Counted from the stretch's first letter, positions 15,434 to 23,538 are shown. The stretch is 30,560 bases of DNA from JBBAGE01 sp041655055 (GCA_041655055.1 JBBAGE010000009.1:1-30560), one strand, 5' to 3'. The notes: generated by a model not told the origin, from the sequence alone. Translations and numbers: made by a program.

Positions 15434-16039
15434 TCAGACCCAGGGGCGCTCGGCAGCGATCCGGGATTCATACGCGTCGATGGCGTTAACCTTTTCCATC
15501 GTCAGCCCGATATCGTCGAGCCCGTTCAGCAGATTGTGCTTTTTGAACGCATCCACTTCGAACGGGAAAACCTGCCCGTCGGATGTGGTGATTTCCTGCG
15601 CCTCAAGATCCACCGTCATGCGGGCATTGCCGCCTTTTTCGGCATCCTGCATCAGGATATCCACCTGTTCCTGGGGCAGCACGATCGGCAGGATCGCGTT
15701 TTGAAAGCAGTTGTTGAAAAAGATATCGGCAAAGCCGGGCGCGATGACGCAGCGAATGCCGAAATCGCGCAAGGCCCAGGGCGCATGTTCGCGCGACGAC
15801 CCGCAGCCGAAATTGTCACCGGTGACAAGAATTTCGGCATTGCGATAGGCGGGCTTGTTCAGCACGAAATCGGGGCTTTCATTGCCCGCATCGTCATACC
15901 GCATATCGGCAAACAGGCTGACCCCCAGCCCCGAACGCTTGATCGTTTTCAAAAACACTTTGGGGATGATCATATCCGTATCGATATTGATCAGCGGCAT
16001 CGGCGCGGCCACACCCGTGATTGTCGTGAACTTTTCCAT
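15434..16039 (-). CDS. leuD: 3-isopropylmalate dehydratase small subunit
   Basis: 201 aa, standard length. With LeuC it isomerises 2-isopropylmalate to 3-isopropylmalate. It shows the swivel-domain signature: TGVAAPMPLINIDTDMIIPK at the N-terminus and the substrate-binding loop GDNFGCGSSREHAPWAL near residue 75. AAAGGA precedes the ATG by 8 bases. It follows leuC after 20 bases, clearly one operon, and is closed by a strong terminator. Confidence 0.97.
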   Translation of the reverse strand: MEKFTTITGVAAPMPLINIDTDMIIPKVFLKTIKRSGLGVSLFADMRYDDAGNESPDFVLNKPAYRNAEILVTGDNFGCGSSREHAPWALRDFGIRCVIAPGFADIFFNNCFQNAILPIVLPQEQVDILMQDAEKGGNARMTVDLEAQEITTSDGQVFPFEVDAFKKHNLLNGLDDIGLTMEKVNAIDAYESRIAAERPWV

Positions 16040-16059
16040 AATATGTTCCTTTCGCCCGC

Positions 16060-17478
16060 TTAGACCGCGTCGGCCATCAATTCGCGCACATCGGTCAGAC
16101 GACCGGTGATTGCGGCAGCAGCGGCCATGGCCGGGCTCATCAAATGGGTGCGTCCGCCGCGGCCCTGACGGCCTTCAAAGTTGCGGTTCGACGTGGCGGC
16201 ACAGCGTTCGCCCGGCGCCAGTTGATCCGGGTTCATCGCCAGACACATCGAACAGCCCGCCAGACGCCATTCAAAACCCGCATCGATAAAGATCTGGGCG
16301 ATGCCCTCTTCCTCGGCCTGCGCACGCACAAGACCCGATCCGGGCACGACCATGGCGCGCATGCCGTCCTTGATCTTGTGGCCTTTCAGGATGGCGGCGG
16401 CAGCGCGCAGATCTTCGATCCGGCCGTTGGTGCACGAACCGATGAACACGGTGTCAATCGCAATTTCGTTCAGCGGAGTGCCGGGCTGCAGATCCATATA
16501 TTCCAGCGAACGACGGGCCGCATCGACCTTGCCACCCGCGAAATCTTCGGGCGCGGGCACGGTGCCGGTGATCGGCAGCACATCTTCGGGCGAGGTGCCC
16601 CATGTCACCACCGGGGCGATATCTTCGCCGCGGATCGTGACCACCTTGTCCCAATGCGCGCCTTCGTCCGAGAAAAGCGTTTTCCACCAGGCCAGCGCCT
16701 TGTCCCAATCCGCGCCTTTGGGCGCATGGGGGCGGCCTTTGACATAGGCAAAGGTGGTTTCATCCGGCGCGATCAGCCCGGCGCGGGCGCCGCCCTCGAT
16801 CGCCATGTTGCACACGGTCATGCGCCCTTCCATCGACAGGTCGCGAATGGCTTCGCCGCAATATTCGATCACATAGCCGGTGCCGCCGGCGGTGCCGGTA
16901 TGGCCGATCACCGACAGGGTGATATCCTTGGCGGTCACACCGGGGCGCAGCTTGCCGGTGATTTCGACCTTCATGTTCTTGGATTTCTTCTGGATCAGCG
17001 TCTGGGTGGCCAGCACATGTTCCACCTCGGACGTGCCGATCCCGTGGGCGAGCGCACCGAAGGCCCCATGCGTGGCGGTGTGGCTGTCGCCGCAAACCAC
17101 CGTCATGCCCGGCAGGGTCCAGCCCTGTTCGGGGCCGACGATATGCACGATCCCCTGCCGGATATCGGACACGGGATAGTAGTGCAGGCCGAAATCGCGG
17201 GCGTTTTTATCCAGCGCCTCGACCTGAATACGGCTTTCCTCGTTTTCGATGAACACGTCACGCCCGGCGGTGGTGGGCACGTTGTGATCGGGCACGGCAA
17301 TGGTTTTTTCTGGCGCGCGCACTTGGCGGCCCGCGATACGCAGGCCCTCGAACGCCTGGGGCGAGGTCACTTCGTGCACCAGATGGCGATCGATATAGAG
17401 CAATGTGGTGCCGTCTTCGGCCTGATGGGCGATATGGGCATCCCAGATTTTATCATAGAGGGTCTTCGGCGCGGTCAT
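16060..17478 (-). CDS. leuC: 3-isopropylmalate dehydratase large subunit
   Basis: 472 aa, the usual LeuC length. Aconitase-type signatures are present: VCGDSHTATHGAFGALAHGIGT (quoted in part: GDSHTATHGAFG), the [4Fe-4S] ligands in FIGSCTNGRIEDLRAAA and in AGCSMCLAMNPDQL, and C-terminal SNRNFEGRQG. CGGAGAG sits 4 bases before the ATG at 17478. The gene opens the leuCD operon. Its 314-base upstream region, shared with the divergent rsfS, holds a small ORF and hairpins that may form a leader. Confidence 0.97.
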   Translation of the reverse strand: MTAPKTLYDKIWDAHIAHQAEDGTTLLYIDRHLVHEVTSPQAFEGLRIAGRQVRAPEKTIAVPDHNVPTTAGRDVFIENEESRIQVEALDKNARDFGLHYYPVSDIRQGIVHIVGPEQGWTLPGMTVVCGDSHTATHGAFGALAHGIGTSEVEHVLATQTLIQKKSKNMKVEITGKLRPGVTAKDITLSVIGHTGTAGGTGYVIEYCGEAIRDLSMEGRMTVCNMAIEGGARAGLIAPDETTFAYVKGRPHAPKGADWDKALAWWKTLFSDEGAHWDKVVTIRGEDIAPVVTWGTSPEDVLPITGTVPAPEDFAGGKVDAARRSLEYMDLQPGTPLNEIAIDTVFIGSCTNGRIEDLRAAAAILKGHKIKDGMRAMVVPGSGLVRAQAEEEGIAQIFIDAGFEWRLAGCSMCLAMNPDQLAPGERCAATSNRNFEGRQGRGGRTHLMSPAMAAAAAITGRLTDVRELMADAV

Positions 17479-17535
17479 CTTCGCTCTCCGGATATTAGGT
17501 GGCTATTGAGACAAATTAAACGTTTGGGGCCGCCC

Positions 17536-17622
17536 TCATAGGCGCGCGAGCACGCTCAGCGTAGCGCCGAAAAAACGCCAGGGCAGGCGTCTACGGTCAT
17601 CCATATCGAAAAAACGTTTCAT
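17536..17622 (-). CDS. Possible leader or small peptide (28 aa) upstream of leuC
   Basis: ATG at 17622 to TGA at 17538-17536, ending 57 bases before leuC. The peptide is basic and aromatic (MKRFFDMDDRRRLPWRFFGA then TLSVLARL). It uses codons rare in the neighbours: AGA, and a final CTA leucine codon just before the stop. It has four leucines but no leucine run, so it is not a textbook leu attenuator peptide, and no strong ribosome site is seen. It may be a leader peptide, a small protein or chance. Confidence 0.3.
   Translation of the reverse strand: MKRFFDMDDRRRLPWRFFGATLSVLARL
17570..17590 (-). terminator. Attenuator-like hairpin with T6 in the leuC leader
   Basis: On the minus strand, ACGCC-TGCCCT-GGCGT is followed by TTTTTT (overlapping the last stem T). 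The stem is only 5 bp. It lies inside the small ORF, about 100 bases upstream of leuC, where premature termination would control leuCD. Confidence 0.3.
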
Positions 17623-17792
17623 GCGGATACAGATATACCTCTGCCCTCGGCCTCGCAAGGGGCTGTGCCGGGGCGCGCGGCAATGATGCACAGAATCGCG
17701 ACCGATCATTGAGATTTGCCCGCCGCGATGCTACCTTTAGACTATGCCCTGCGCCGGGGCCTGATCGGCGCGCGACAAAGGAGGACACTGTC

Positions 17793-18206
17793 CTGTCTCA
17801 GACACCCATGGCTGCACAGGATGTGGCCGCATCCAACGCGACGCTGAAAGTGGCACATGCTGCTGCAACGCCGCAAGACCTGCTTGAACGCATACTCGTA
17901 TTGCTTGACGATGACAAAGCCGAAGAGGTTGTGTCGATCGATCTGCGCGGCAAGACCCAGATGGCCGATTACATGGTGATCTGTTCGGGCCGCTCATCCC
18001 GGCAGGTGTCATCGATTTCCGAAAAGCTGGTCGAACGGCTCAAGGCGGAATTCAACATCATCCCCAAGCTGGAAGGCAAGGATCAGGGCGATTGGGTTTT
18101 GATCGATGCCGGTGATATCATCATTCACGTATTCCGCCCCGAAGTGCGCGAATTCTATCAGCTTGAAAAAATGTGGCTGCCCTCGACGCCTCAGGTCACG
18201 GCCTGA
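17793..18206 (+). CDS. rsfS: Ribosome silencing factor RsfS, likely CTG start
   Basis: 137 aa. RsfS binds ribosomal protein uL14 and blocks subunit joining in slow growth. The family core is complete: LDDDKAEEVVSIDLRGKTQM, ADYMVICSGRSSRQVSSISE, LEGKDQGDWVLIDAGDIIIHV and FRPEVREFYQLEKMW. A consensus AAAGGAGG (17777-17784) sits 8 bases before CTG at 17793 (CTG-TCT-CAG-ACA) and 23 bases before the first in-frame ATG (17808). Thus CTG is the best-placed start, although the ATG cannot be excluded. The gene is followed after 6 bases by rlmH, a usual RsfS-RlmH pair. Confidence 0.92.
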   Translation: MSQTPMAAQDVAASNATLKVAHAAATPQDLLERILVLLDDDKAEEVVSIDLRGKTQMADYMVICSGRSSRQVSSISEKLVERLKAEFNIIPKLEGKDQGDWVLIDAGDIIIHVFRPEVREFYQLEKMWLPSTPQVTA

Positions 18207-18212
18207 GCCTTT

Positions 18213-18683
18213 ATGCGGGTGCATATCTGCGCTGTCGGGCGGCTGCGGGGCGGGCCGGAACGGGCGCTGATCGATGATTACCTGACGCGTTTCGATCGCA
18301 CCGGCCGCGCGCTGGCGCTTGGCCCCGCGCAGGTGATCGAAGTCGAAGACAAACGCGGCGGCGGCCCGGTGGCCGAGGCCGCGCTGTTGCAAAAGGCCCT
18401 GCCAGGCGGCGCGCTGATCGCCTGTCTGGATGAGCGGGGCAAGATCATGACATCACCCGAATTTGCGCAATCTCTGGCGGGATGGCGCGATTCGGGGCGG
18501 CAGGATCTGGCGTTTGTGATCGGCGGGGCCGACGGGCTGGCGGATCAGTTGCGCGATCAGGCCGATATCGCGCTTAGTTTTGGCAAGATGGTCTGGCCGC
18601 ATATGCTGGTGCGCGTGATGCTGGCCGAACAGCTTTACCGCGCGGCATCCATCCTTGCAGGCAGCCCCTATCACCGGGCCTGA
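18213..18683 (+). CDS. rlmH: 23S rRNA (pseudouridine(1915)-N3)-methyltransferase
   Basis: 156 aa, the standard length of this SPOUT methyltransferase, which methylates pseudouridine 1915 in helix 69 of 23S rRNA. The knot region is clear: ALIACLDERGKIMTSPEFAQ, FVIGGADGLADQLRDQADI and the C-terminal SFGKMVWPHMLVRVMLAEQLYRA (shown in part). It lies 6 bases after rsfS in one operon. Its TGA stop is fused back to back with the stop of the convergent sugar transferase gene. Confidence 0.97.
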   Translation: MRVHICAVGRLRGGPERALIDDYLTRFDRTGRALALGPAQVIEVEDKRGGGPVAEAALLQKALPGGALIACLDERGKIMTSPEFAQSLAGWRDSGRQDLAFVIGGADGLADQLRDQADIALSFGKMVWPHMLVRVMLAEQLYRAASILAGSPYHRA

Positions 18684-18686
18684 TCA
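18681..18686. other. Back-to-back stop codons TGATCA (rlmH / sugar transferase)
   Basis: TGA of rlmH (18681-18683) is joined directly to the reverse TGA of the sugar transferase (18684-18686), making the palindrome TGATCA with no intergenic base. There is no room for a terminator between the convergent genes. Confidence 0.9.
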
Positions 18687-19358
18687 TTTGCCCGTGCCCG
18701 CCGCCACCACCGACAGCGTGCGCAACATCAGCACCAGATCCAGCCCGAAGGCCCGGCGCCGCAGGTAATCCACATCCATGCGCACCCGTTCGTCATAACC
18801 CAGATCGTTGCGCCCCGACACCTGCCAGATCCCGGTGATGCCGGGCCGCTGCGCCAGATAGGCCACGTCATTGCCGCCATAGCGCAGCAATTCCGCCGCA
18901 ACGATGGGCCGGGGGCCGACAAAGCTCATATCCCCGCGCAGAACGTTCCAGATCTGGGGCAGCTCATCCAGGCTGGATTTACGCAAAAAACGGCCCAAAG
19001 GGGTGACACGCGGATCGTTATCCAGCTTGAACGCATGCGCCCATTGCGCCGCCGCCGCCGGATTGGCCGCCAAATGTTCGGCCAGACAGGTTTCGGCATC
19101 CGCGCGCATGGTGCGAATTTTCCAGCAGCGAAACGCACGCCCGCCCTGTCCGACGCGGATATGCCCGAAAAAGCCCGCGCCGCCGCCTTGCGCGCGCACC
19201 GCCAGCCACAACAGCGCGATGATCGGCGCCACCAGCGGCAGGATCAGCAGCGCCAGCCCGATATCCATCGCCCGTTTACCATAGCGCGCATAACTGCCCC
19301 GCGCATCACCCGCGACCGGATCGCCCAGAAAGCCTTCGTAGGGAAAATGGGTGCTCAT
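18684..19358 (-). CDS. Polyprenyl-phosphate sugar-1-phosphate transferase (exopolysaccharide initiation)
   Basis: 224 aa from the ATG at 19358 (AAGG 9 bases upstream); an ATG at 19376 is an alternative. It is a bacterial sugar transferase (PF02397) of the short ExoY/WcaJ C-domain type: KRAMDIGLALLILPLVAPII membrane segment, the basic FRCWKIRTMRADAE motif, DPRVTPLGRFLRKSSLDELP, QIWNVLRGDMSFVGPRPIV and RPGITGIWQVSGRND. It would place the first sugar phosphate on undecaprenyl phosphate at the inner membrane. No other polysaccharide genes are adjacent except the distant left-end glycosyltransferase. A CtrA-type box lies 72-88 bases upstream, suggesting cell-cycle or developmental control. Confidence 0.9.
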   Translation of the reverse strand: MSTHFPYEGFLGDPVAGDARGSYARYGKRAMDIGLALLILPLVAPIIALLWLAVRAQGGGAGFFGHIRVGQGGRAFRCWKIRTMRADAETCLAEHLAANPAAAAQWAHAFKLDNDPRVTPLGRFLRKSSLDELPQIWNVLRGDMSFVGPRPIVAAELLRYGGNDVAYLAQRPGITGIWQVSGRNDLGYDERVRMDVDYLRRRAFGLDLVLMLRTLSVVAAGTGK

Positions 19359-19429
19359 TACCAACTGCCTTGCCATTACTGCGCCGGACGCGACCCTGCG
19401 GCCACGAGACAACTTTTGATTGAGCTTGG

Positions 19430-19446
19430 TTAATTTTCCCTTAACC
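19430..19446. promoter_or_regulatory. CtrA-type binding site TTAA-N7-TTAACC
   Basis: TTAATTTTCCCTTAACC matches the full CtrA consensus TTAA-N7-TTAAC exactly. With the preceding GG it forms the palindrome GGTTAA-N7-TTAACC (19428-19446), so it reads equally on both strands. It lies between the divergent sugar transferase and gpmI genes, and is the only exact TTAA-N7-TTAA I noticed in this GC-rich window. Confidence 0.65.
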
Positions 19447-19529
19447 ACGATGGGCCAGACAGGTCAGAAATCCGGTTCACCCCGCCCGCCAGAGCCGCTA
19501 CAAGGGCCCAACACCAAGGAGCAGGCCGC

Positions 19530-21056
19530 ATGAACACCCCCAAACCCGTAGTTTTGTGCATTCTCGATGGCTGGGGTATGCGCGAATCGCCTGATGGCAA
19601 TGCCCCGCTTTTGGCGCATACGCCCACCTTTGACGCGCTGATGGCGTCCTGCCCCAATGCGCAACTGATCACCCATGGCCCCGATGTGGGCCTGCCCACC
19701 GGCCAGATGGGTAATTCCGAGGTGGGCCATACGAATATCGGCGCGGGCCGGGTGGTGGCGATGGATCTGGGCCAGATCGATCTGGCGATCGAGGATGGCA
19801 GTTTCGCCACCAACCCTGCCATCGGCGATTTCGCCGCCACGATTGCCCGCAGCGGCGGCAGCGCGCATCTGATGGGGGTGATATCGGATGGCGGCGTGCA
19901 TGGGCATATCAACCATGTGGTTGCAGCCGCAGCCACGCTGGTGGCGCGCGGCGTGCCGGTGGTGGTGCATGCGATCACAGATGGCCGCGACGTGGCCCCC
20001 AAATCCGCCGAAGCATTTGTGGCCGAACTTGCCGCGCGGCTGCCGCAGGGCGCGCAGATCGGCACCGTGATCGGGCGCTATTTCGCGCTCGATCGTGACA
20101 ACCGCTGGGATCGGGTGGCGCGCGCTTACGCCGCCATGGCCCATGCGCAGGGCGAAACCGCCCCCGATGCCGTGGCCGCCGTGACCGCGGCCTATGCGCG
20201 GGGCGAAACGGATGAATTCATCGCCCCCACGGTCCTGTCGGGCTATGGCGGCATGCGCGATGGCGACGGGCTGTTTTGCCTTAACTTCCGGGCTGATCGG
20301 GCGCGCGAAATCCTTGCGGCCTTTGGCCAGCCCGACTTTGCCGCCTTTGACACCGGCGCGCGCCCGCAACTGGCCGCGCGGCTGGGGATGGTGGAATATT
20401 CCGACCTGCATAACGCCTATATGGCCGCCTGTTTCCCCAAACGCGCCCTGGTGAATACGCTTGGCGAATGGGTCGCCAAACACGGGCTGACCCAATACCG
20501 CCTGGCCGAAACCGAGAAATATCCCCATGTCACGTTCTTTCTGTCGGGCGGCCAAGAGGCGCGCTTGCCCGGCGAAGATCGCTTCATGCCCAAATCGCCG
20601 GCCGTTGCCACCTATGACCTGCAGCCCGAAATGGCCGCGGATGAGGTGACCGACCGTTTCGTTGCCGCGATCGAGGCCGGATATGACCTGATCGTCACCA
20701 ATTACGCCAATCCTGATATGGTCGGCCATACCGGCGATCTGGCCGCCGCCATTGCCGCCTGCGAAGCGGTGGATCGCGGCCTTGCACGGGTGGTAGCGGC
20801 GCTGCGCGCGACGGGCGGCGCGATGATCCTGACCGCCGATCATGGCAATTGCGAACAGATGTTCGACCCGATCACCGGCGGCGCGCATACGGCGCATACC
20901 ACCTTTCCGGTGCCGGTGATCGTGGTGGGCGGGCCGGATGGTGCCCGGCTGCGCAATGGTGGGCGGCTGGCGGATCTGGCGCCCACGGTGCTCGATCTGA
21001 TGGGCCTGCCGAAACCGGCGGAAATGACGGGCGAAAGCCTGTTGATCCGGGCCTGA
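19530..21056 (+). CDS. gpmI: 2,3-bisphosphoglycerate-independent phosphoglycerate mutase
   Basis: 508 aa, the usual length. It interconverts 3- and 2-phosphoglycerate through a phosphoserine and two Mn ions in the cytosol. Seen: metal ligand Asp13 in LCILDGWG, phosphorylated Ser63 in GQMGNSEVGHTNIG, VHAITDGRDVAP, LNFRADRAREI, YANPDMVGHTGD and ILTADHGNCEQM with the C-terminal metal residues. AAGGAG is 9 bases before the ATG. It begins a tightly packed run with envC, ctpA and rppH. Confidence 0.97.
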   Translation: MNTPKPVVLCILDGWGMRESPDGNAPLLAHTPTFDALMASCPNAQLITHGPDVGLPTGQMGNSEVGHTNIGAGRVVAMDLGQIDLAIEDGSFATNPAIGDFAATIARSGGSAHLMGVISDGGVHGHINHVVAAAATLVARGVPVVVHAITDGRDVAPKSAEAFVAELAARLPQGAQIGTVIGRYFALDRDNRWDRVARAYAAMAHAQGETAPDAVAAVTAAYARGETDEFIAPTVLSGYGGMRDGDGLFCLNFRADRAREILAAFGQPDFAAFDTGARPQLAARLGMVEYSDLHNAYMAACFPKRALVNTLGEWVAKHGLTQYRLAETEKYPHVTFFLSGGQEARLPGEDRFMPKSPAVATYDLQPEMAADEVTDRFVAAIEAGYDLIVTNYANPDMVGHTGDLAAAIAACEAVDRGLARVVAALRATGGAMILTADHGNCEQMFDPITGGAHTAHTTFPVPVIVVGGPDGARLRNGGRLADLAPTVLDLMGLPKPAEMTGESLLIRA

Positions 21057-21057
21057 C

Positions 21058-22194
21058 ATGCGGGCATTGCGCGTCATGGCCGTGGTGTGGCTGGGGCTGG
21101 CAGCGCCCATGGCGTTGGCGCAATCCGACCCGGCCACGATGGCCATCGATGCCGCAGCCCAGCTTAACGCCGCGCATGCAGCGCTTGAGGCCGCAACCAG
21201 CGCGCGCGACCGGGTTGATGCCCTGACCCGGACCATCGCGGCCTATGAAACCGGGCTGGAAGCCATGCGCGAAGGCCTGCGCCAGACCGCGCTGCGCGAA
21301 GCCGCGATCACCCAGCGCTTTGAGACCGAGCGCGCGCGGCTTGGCCAATTGCTGGGCGTGTTGCTGGCGCTGCCCGAACCGCCCTCGCCGCAAGCGATGA
21401 TCCATCCCCAAGGCGCGCTTGGCACGGCGCGCTCAGGCATGTTGCTGGCCGATGTCACCCCCGCGTTCGAGGCCGAAGTAACCGCATTGCGCGCCCAGCT
21501 TGATGAAATCACCACCTTGCGCGTGCTGCAGCAAAGCGCCGCCGATCTGTTGGCCGAGGGGCTGGCCGGCGTGCAGCGGGCGCGCAGCGATCTGAGCCAG
21601 GCCATAGCCAATCGCACCGATCTGCCTGTGCGGTTGCTGGCCACGCCCGGCCAGCTCGAACGGCTGGTCGAAAGCAGCGATACCCTGTCGCAATTCGCCT
21701 CGGGCCTGTCGTTTATCGGCGAGGCAAGCGGGCTGGAGCCGCTGCCCGAGCTGTCCGACGCCATGGGCCGCTGGCCGCTGCCGGTCGAAGGCACGATCCT
21801 GCGCCGCGCGGGCGAGGCCGATGCCGCGGGCATCACCCGCCCCGGTTGGGTGGTGGCCGCGCGGCCGCTGTCGCTGGTGACAAATCCGTGGCCCGCGACG
21901 ATCCGCTATATCGGGCCGCTGCTTGACTACGGAAACGTGATTGTTCTTGAACCGGGAAGTAATGTCCTGCTTGTTCTTGCGGGACTGGATGAGGTCTATG
22001 GTCATCTGGGCGAAGTTCTGCCTGCGGGAACGCCTGTGGGCCTGATGGGGGGGCGGGCGCATGACCGCGAGTCATTTTTGGCAAATGTGACGGATGGCAC
22101 TGGCGCCGCCGCCTCTGAAACGCTTTATATTGAAGTCAGACAGAGCGGCAGCCCCGTTGACCCGGCTCAATGGTTCGCCACGACAGAGGAATAG
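21058..22194 (+). CDS. EnvC-like murein hydrolase activator with degenerate LytM domain
   Basis: 378 aa; ATG one base after the gpmI stop. It has a signal peptide (VMAVVWLGLAAPMALA), then a long helical, coiled-coil-rich region from about residue 30 to 215 with many Ala, Arg, Glu and Gln, then a C-terminal M23/LytM domain (about 240-375: ILRRAGEADAAGITRPGWVV, YGNVIVLEPGSN, YGHLGEVLPAGTPVGLMGG, LYIEVRQSGSPVDPAQW). The zinc His residues of active LytM enzymes are missing: the usual HxxxD is not found, 'dHg' reads LEPG, and 'LHfE' reads LYIE. This fits EnvC-type activators that switch on amidases for daughter-cell separation and do not cut peptidoglycan. Confidence 0.87.
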   Translation: MRALRVMAVVWLGLAAPMALAQSDPATMAIDAAAQLNAAHAALEAATSARDRVDALTRTIAAYETGLEAMREGLRQTALREAAITQRFETERARLGQLLGVLLALPEPPSPQAMIHPQGALGTARSGMLLADVTPAFEAEVTALRAQLDEITTLRVLQQSAADLLAEGLAGVQRARSDLSQAIANRTDLPVRLLATPGQLERLVESSDTLSQFASGLSFIGEASGLEPLPELSDAMGRWPLPVEGTILRRAGEADAAGITRPGWVVAARPLSLVTNPWPATIRYIGPLLDYGNVIVLEPGSNVLLVLAGLDEVYGHLGEVLPAGTPVGLMGGRAHDRESFLANVTDGTGAAASETLYIEVRQSGSPVDPAQWFATTEE

Positions 22195-22200
22195 GACGCG

Positions 22201-23538
22201 ATGAACAAATTCGTTTTGGCGGCTCTTGGGGGAACCCTTGCAGGTGTGATTGCCACTACTCAGTTCGCTGGCCCCTTGCTGGCGCAGAATAACGACACAT
22301 CGACATCGATCTATGAACAGCTTGACCTGTTTGGCGATATTTTCGAACGCATCCGCGCGCAATATGTCGAACCCGTCGATGAACGCGCCCTGATCGAGGC
22401 GGCGATCAACGGGATGCTGACCTCGCTCGATCCGCATTCGGGCTATCTGCCGCCCGATGACGCCGCCAATATGCAGATCCAGACGCGCGGCGAATTTGGC
22501 GGGCTGGGGATCGAGGTCACGCAAGAAGAAGGCTTTGTCAAAGTCATCGCGCCGATGGATGGCACCCCCGCCGATATCGCCGGTGTGCAGGCGGGCGATT
22601 TCATCACCCATGTCGATGGCGAAAACCTGATGGGGCTGACGCTGGATCAGACCGTGGCGATGATGCGCGGCCCGGTGGGCAGCGAAATCGTGATCACCGT
22701 GGTGCGCGAAGGCGTGGCCGATCCGTTCGACATTTCCATCACCCGCGACACGATCAAGCTGACCGCCGTGCGCACCCGCACGATTGGCGATGCCGTGGTG
22801 CTGCGCGTCAGCACATTCACCGAACAGACCTATCCCAACCTGCGCGACGGGCTGGCCGAAGCGGTCGAGGAACTGGGCGGCATGGATAGCCTTAGTGGTG
22901 TGATCATCGATTTGCGCAACAACCCCGGCGGGCTGCTGACCCAGGCGATTCAGGTCTCCGACGCCTTTTTGAACGAGGGCGAGATCGTGTCCACCCGGGG
23001 CCGCAACCCCCAGGACAGCGACCGCGTGAACGCCATCGAAGGCGATCTGGCCGAAGGTAAACCGATCGTGGTGTTGATCAACGGCGGCTCGGCCTCGGCA
23101 TCCGAGATCGTGGCGGGGGCGCTGCCGGAGCACCGCCGCGCCGTGATCGTGGGCACGCGCAGCTTTGGCAAAGGTTCGGTCCAGACGCTGATGCCGCTGC
23201 GCTCGAACGGGGCGATGCGGCTGACGACGGCGCGCTATTACACGCCTTCGGGGCGCTCGATTCAGGCGCTGGGGGTGTCGCCCGATCTGGTGGTCGAACA
23301 GCCGATCCGCCTGCCCGATGATGCCGAAAATGGCAATGGCACCCCGACCCCCCCGTCGCGGTCCGAGGCCGATCTGCGCGGCGCGCTGAACAACGACAGC
23401 CTGAGCGAGGATGAGCGCCGCCTGATCGAAGAGGAACGCGCCGCAGCCCAGGCCGCCGCCGAATTGCGCAACGAAGATTACCAGCTTTCCTATGCGGTGG
23501 ATCTGTTGCGCGGCCTGTCGGCCTTTGCCGAACGCTGA
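22201..23538 (+). CDS. ctpA: C-terminal processing peptidase (S41 family)
   Basis: 445 aa. A signal peptide or N-terminal anchor (VLAALGGTLAGVIATTQFA) leads to the N-terminal helices (YEQLDLFGDIFERIRAQYVE), a PDZ domain (about 85-165: RGEFGGLGIEVTQEEGFVKV, IAGVQAGDFITHVDGE) and the S41 catalytic core. The core holds the Ser in NGGSASASEIVAGAL and the Lys in GTRSFGKGSVQTLMPL. The C-terminal tail is rich in Glu, Arg and Ala. It trims periplasmic proteins. Placement after an EnvC-like gene with 6 bases between them suggests joint cell-envelope control, as in other alphaproteobacteria. Confidence 0.95.
   Translation: MNKFVLAALGGTLAGVIATTQFAGPLLAQNNDTSTSIYEQLDLFGDIFERIRAQYVEPVDERALIEAAINGMLTSLDPHSGYLPPDDAANMQIQTRGEFGGLGIEVTQEEGFVKVIAPMDGTPADIAGVQAGDFITHVDGENLMGLTLDQTVAMMRGPVGSEIVITVVREGVADPFDISITRDTIKLTAVRTRTIGDAVVLRVSTFTEQTYPNLRDGLAEAVEELGGMDSLSGVIIDLRNNPGGLLTQAIQVSDAFLNEGEIVSTRGRNPQDSDRVNAIEGDLAEGKPIVVLINGGSASASEIVAGALPEHRRAVIVGTRSFGKGSVQTLMPLRSNGAMRLTTARYYTPSGRSIQALGVSPDLVVEQPIRLPDDAENGNGTPTPPSRSEADLRGALNNDSLSEDERRLIEEERAAAQAAAELRNEDYQLSYAVDLLRGLSAFAER

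Larger units (their letters stand above)
17479..17792. other. Divergent intergenic region between leuC and rsfS
   Basis: 314 bases without a long gene. On the leuC side it contains a 28-codon ORF (17622-17536, minus), an attenuator-like hairpin with T6, and the leuC ribosome site. A weak minus-strand promoter-like pair, TTGCGA and TATCTG at 17 bases, lies just upstream of the small ORF. On the rsfS side there is an exact AAAGGAGG at 17777-17784 and a weak TTGCCC/TAGACT pair. No repeat or RNA gene was recognised. Confidence 0.6.

Noticed and set aside
19464..21236. 590-codon minus-strand frame opposite gpmI
   Set aside because: Full-length GpmI with catalytic Ser63 and metal motifs is on the plus strand; the opposing frame is a codon-bias shadow.
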